DNA of 40,355 bases from an uncultured Ruminococcus sp. GTDB lineage: Bacteria; Bacillota; Clostridia; Oscillospirales; Ruminococcaceae. Shown one piece after another: positions 38,545 to 40,355 of this stretch. The number at the start of each line of letters is the position of its first letter. The stretch's first letter is position 1. The notes beneath the pieces are model-generated. The model was given only the letters and a program-made list of their open reading frames with translations. It did not search any database and was not told the DNA's origin. The stretch is taken from positions 1-40,355 of the forward strand of contig CALEPT010000179.1 of the NCBI GenBank assembly GCA_937910385.1. Direction: 5' to 3'. The position numbers and the translations under genes are program-made.

Positions 38545-39231
38545 TTACTTATTGTATTTTTTGTAGCCCGGATGCTTGCCCGTGACTCCGTACTGAGAAC
38601 GCATATTGCACAGGCGGTCGATATTCTCGCGGGATATCTCTTGAGCTCCTCCAAGGAGATGAGCTGTAAGGCTTATCTTGGCGAAAAGCTCAAGCGTTTC
38701 CATACGATAGTAGGCTGTGATGAGGTCGGATCCGACCGTGAGTGCTCCGTGATTCTGGAGCAGCATTACGTCGTGTTCCTGCAAATACGGGGTTATTGCC
38801 TCGGGCACCTCGTCCGTAGAGGGGGTACCGTAAGGGGTCACAGGTACAGAACCTATAGCGATGACAGATTCTATCATAGTATACTCGTCGAGGGACTTGT
38901 TAGCAACGGCATATCCCGTAGCCGTCGGCGGGTGAGCGTGCACTACAGCTCCTACATCGGGACGTTCCCTGTAGCAGCGCAGGTGCATTTTTATCTCCGA
39001 AGAGGGCTTTCTGCCCTCGGCAGCCTCAAGCACCTCGCCCTTGTCGTTTATCCTCACGAGGATATCAGGTGTGATAAAGCTTTTGCTGACTCCCGTAGGA
39101 GTAGCGATGAAAGTGCCGTCGTCGAGCTTCACGGAAACATTTCCGTCATTGGCGGCTACCCATCCGAGCTGCCACATTTTATGGCAGACATCGCATATCT
39201 GTTCTTTGATCTTTGTTTCGCTTAGCGGCAT
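38545..39231 (-). CDS. fucA: L-fuculose-1-phosphate aldolase (class II)
   Basis: A 228-residue zinc aldolase that cleaves fuculose-1-phosphate to dihydroxyacetone phosphate and L-lactaldehyde. Zinc ligands His98 and His100 (VVHAHPPT) and His161 (LQNHGALTVG), catalytic Glu79 (PSSEIKMH), and the phosphate-binding NDGNVSVK and TPTGVSK are visible. It is the first gene of the operon, with an AAAAGGAG site. Lactaldehyde reductase or propanediol genes are not in the window. Confidence 0.95.
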   Translation of the reverse strand: MPLSETKIKEQICDVCHKMWQLGWVAANDGNVSVKLDDGTFIATPTGVSKSFITPDILVRINDKGEVLEAAEGRKPSSEIKMHLRCYRERPDVGAVVHAHPPTATGYAVANKSLDEYTMIESVIAIGSVPVTPYGTPSTDEVPEAITPYLQEHDVMLLQNHGALTVGSDLITAYYRMETLELFAKISLTAHLLGGAQEISRENIDRLCNMRSQYGVTGKHPGYKKYNK

Positions 39232-39269
39232 GTGATTCTCCTTTTGACTAAAGTACCAATCAAAGAAAA

Positions 39270-39298
39270 AGTTTATTCCAGAAAAATGCTTTTGTAAA
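39270..39298 (-). promoter_or_regulatory. fuc operon promoter
   Basis: Minus-strand TTTACA (39293-39298), a 17-bp spacer and TAAACT (39270-39275), about 40 bp before fucA. A weak inverted repeat (TTTGA/TCAAA, about 39243-39264) lies between it and the gene and could be an operator. No regulator gene is nearby. Confidence 0.5.
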
Positions 39299-39318
39299 GA
39301 TAAATCAATCTGTCAATT

Positions 39319-40355
39319 TCATCCGTTAAGTCCAATAAATGCCGGTATCATAACTATCGCTATGACAGCGATAAGCATCATAAACATAGGGAGCAGCAGT
39401 TTTGTCTCTGCTTCGGATGCCCTGATCCGGACCATGTTATTCTTATCTTTTTGTGCTTTTCCAAGCTCTTCTTCAAGTATACTGTCAAGATCCCTGCTTC
39501 CCTTTACAACACTCTGTTTGACAAGATTTACAAATGATCTGTATCTTATGCTTTGAGTCCGCCTTGCAAATTCATCATATGCATATAGTTCTCCGCATCC
39601 CTCCTCCATCATCTTTTTCGTTGTTATCATCTCTTCATACGCATACCTTCTTCTCTTGCCGGCCCCGTCAAGATTTTCTTCATATCTGTTGCAAATGTTA
39701 TACCATATGGCGCGGGGATTCATCCCCGCTGTATGATACAGTGCGTACTGGCTGAGAATATTCGGGTAGTCTTCCTCTATCTCTTTTCTCCTTAACTCGG
39801 CTCTGTCTTTTATCTTTCTGTCATAGTATGCCATGATCAAAAAAGCACTCAACATTCCTACAAACAAAACAGCCCATCCCCTGTTTACAACAGATCTGTA
39901 GAATCTTAGTGTGTTATTTCCCGCATATTCCGGCAGTTTTTGATCATGCTCATTTTGGCTTTCCGTATCACTATGCATTATTGACCGGTCAATGGCCTCT
40001 TTAATTTCATCTCTGGTATTTTGGGGCACCGAATGTAATTCAACATATGCCATCTTATCCTCAGAGTATTCTTTGTACCTGCACGTTGCACACAACTGCA
40101 CCTGTATGCCTTCATTACCCGGATCCGCCTCCCGAAGTTTTTCTTTATCTATTACTCCCGATCCGCCAAGTATTTGAGGCTTATCGGTTTTCCACGTAAT
40201 ATCAAAAGGAAACCCTTCAATTTGATCTGTCAGGTTAAGATTAAAAGTTACATATGTGGCACTTTCATTCTCCCCGAGGATTTCATCCCACAAAACTTCA
40301 TCAAGACCTGCCGAGTATTGATCCACCTCTTCATCACTGTATACCCTTTCATTAA
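39319..40355 (-). CDS. TadC-like type II/IV pilus membrane protein with Ig-like N-terminal region, partial
   Basis: The frame is open at the right edge, so the N-terminus is missing; about 345 residues are seen. The first part (FPFDITWKTDKPQILGGSGVIDKEK) resembles an atrophied bacterial Ig-like domain. A membrane helix follows (AVLFVGMLSAFLIMAYYD), then a cytoplasmic helical domain (EEDYPNILSQYALYHTAGMNPRAIW...), LDSILEEELGKAQ, and a last membrane helix with KLLLPMFMMLIAVIAIVMIPAF. The second half is the typical GspF/TadC pattern of Tad pilus or type II secretion platforms. The Ig-like addition is odd. Partner tad genes would lie to the right. Confidence 0.72.
   Translation of the reverse strand, partial: NERVYSDEEVDQYSAGLDEVLWDEILGENESATYVTFNLNLTDQIEGFPFDITWKTDKPQILGGSGVIDKEKLREADPGNEGIQVQLCATCRYKEYSEDKMAYVELHSVPQNTRDEIKEAIDRSIMHSDTESQNEHDQKLPEYAGNNTLRFYRSVVNRGWAVLFVGMLSAFLIMAYYDRKIKDRAELRRKEIEEDYPNILSQYALYHTAGMNPRAIWYNICNRYEENLDGAGKRRRYAYEEMITTKKMMEEGCGELYAYDEFARRTQSIRYRSFVNLVKQSVVKGSRDLDSILEEELGKAQKDKNNMVRIRASEAETKLLLPMFMMLIAVIAIVMIPAFIGLNG

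Noticed and set aside
1..40355. CRISPR arrays, transposases, known riboswitches
   Set aside because: No regularly spaced repeats, no transposase-like proteins and no recognisable riboswitch core (glycine, TPP, cobalamin or T-box) were found on reading both strands.

Overview
The window reads as a chromosomal segment of a Gram-positive gut or rumen anaerobe of the Ruminococcus type (Oscillospiraceae, Clostridia). The pointers are AGGAGG-type ribosome binding sites, sigma-A promoters with 17-bp spacers, proteins ending in type I dockerin modules, a clostripain-family peptidase, a complete L-fucose catabolic operon and a TadC-like pilus gene. The genus is inferred from gene content; no rRNA is present.

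Left edge (1-1907): the end of a probable prophage. It holds the C-terminus of a lysin with two peptidoglycan-binding repeats, a zinc-ribbon protein, a small HTH protein and a small acidic protein. A control region follows, with two operator-like palindromes, a compact promoter-to-terminator unit that looks like a small RNA, and direct repeats. The element stops at the 3' end of tRNA-Pro(CGG), a classic integration site. From 1908 to 11460 lie housekeeping and surface genes on mixed strands: a C11 peptidase, a lipoprotein, rarA, a frameshifted small gene, glyA, and a four-gene operon encoding a TpLRR-dockerin protein and a second dockerin protein.

Middle (11460-19551): tRNA-Pro(GGG), a UDP-sugar pyrophosphorylase, a heterodimeric ABC exporter with one degenerate ATP site, a SHOCT-domain membrane protein, and a radical SAM gene divergent from a pyridoxamine kinase. 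The last two share a palindromic promoter region.

Main locus (19637-33897): fifteen co-directional genes, nearly all tightly packed or overlapping. The first six (FTR1 iron permease, P19-type lipoprotein, DUF2318 Fe-S membrane protein, two FtsX-type permeases, ATPase) have the order I recall for the Campylobacter p19/ftr1 iron-uptake locus. In place of the thioredoxin-like genes found there, this locus has a flavinylatable FMN-binding lipoprotein, a small membrane-anchored protein with a second flavinylation-like motif, and a succinate dehydrogenase/fumarate reductase-like set in C-A-B order. A transglutaminase-like protein, a DUF4418 protein and a second FtsX permease/ATPase pair follow. CTAAC/GTTAG palindromes in and near the promoter suggest control by an iron-dependent (DtxR-like) repressor. 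I read it as an iron uptake locus joined to a membrane electron-transfer chain; the joint function is inference.

Right end (33898-40355): a GNAT acetyltransferase preceded by a possible leader peptide and strong hairpin, the L-fucose operon fucA-fucU-fucK-fucI on the minus strand (aldolase, mutarotase, kinase, isomerase), and a truncated TadC-like gene with an Ig-like N-terminal region. No CRISPR array, rRNA or intact transposase was seen.
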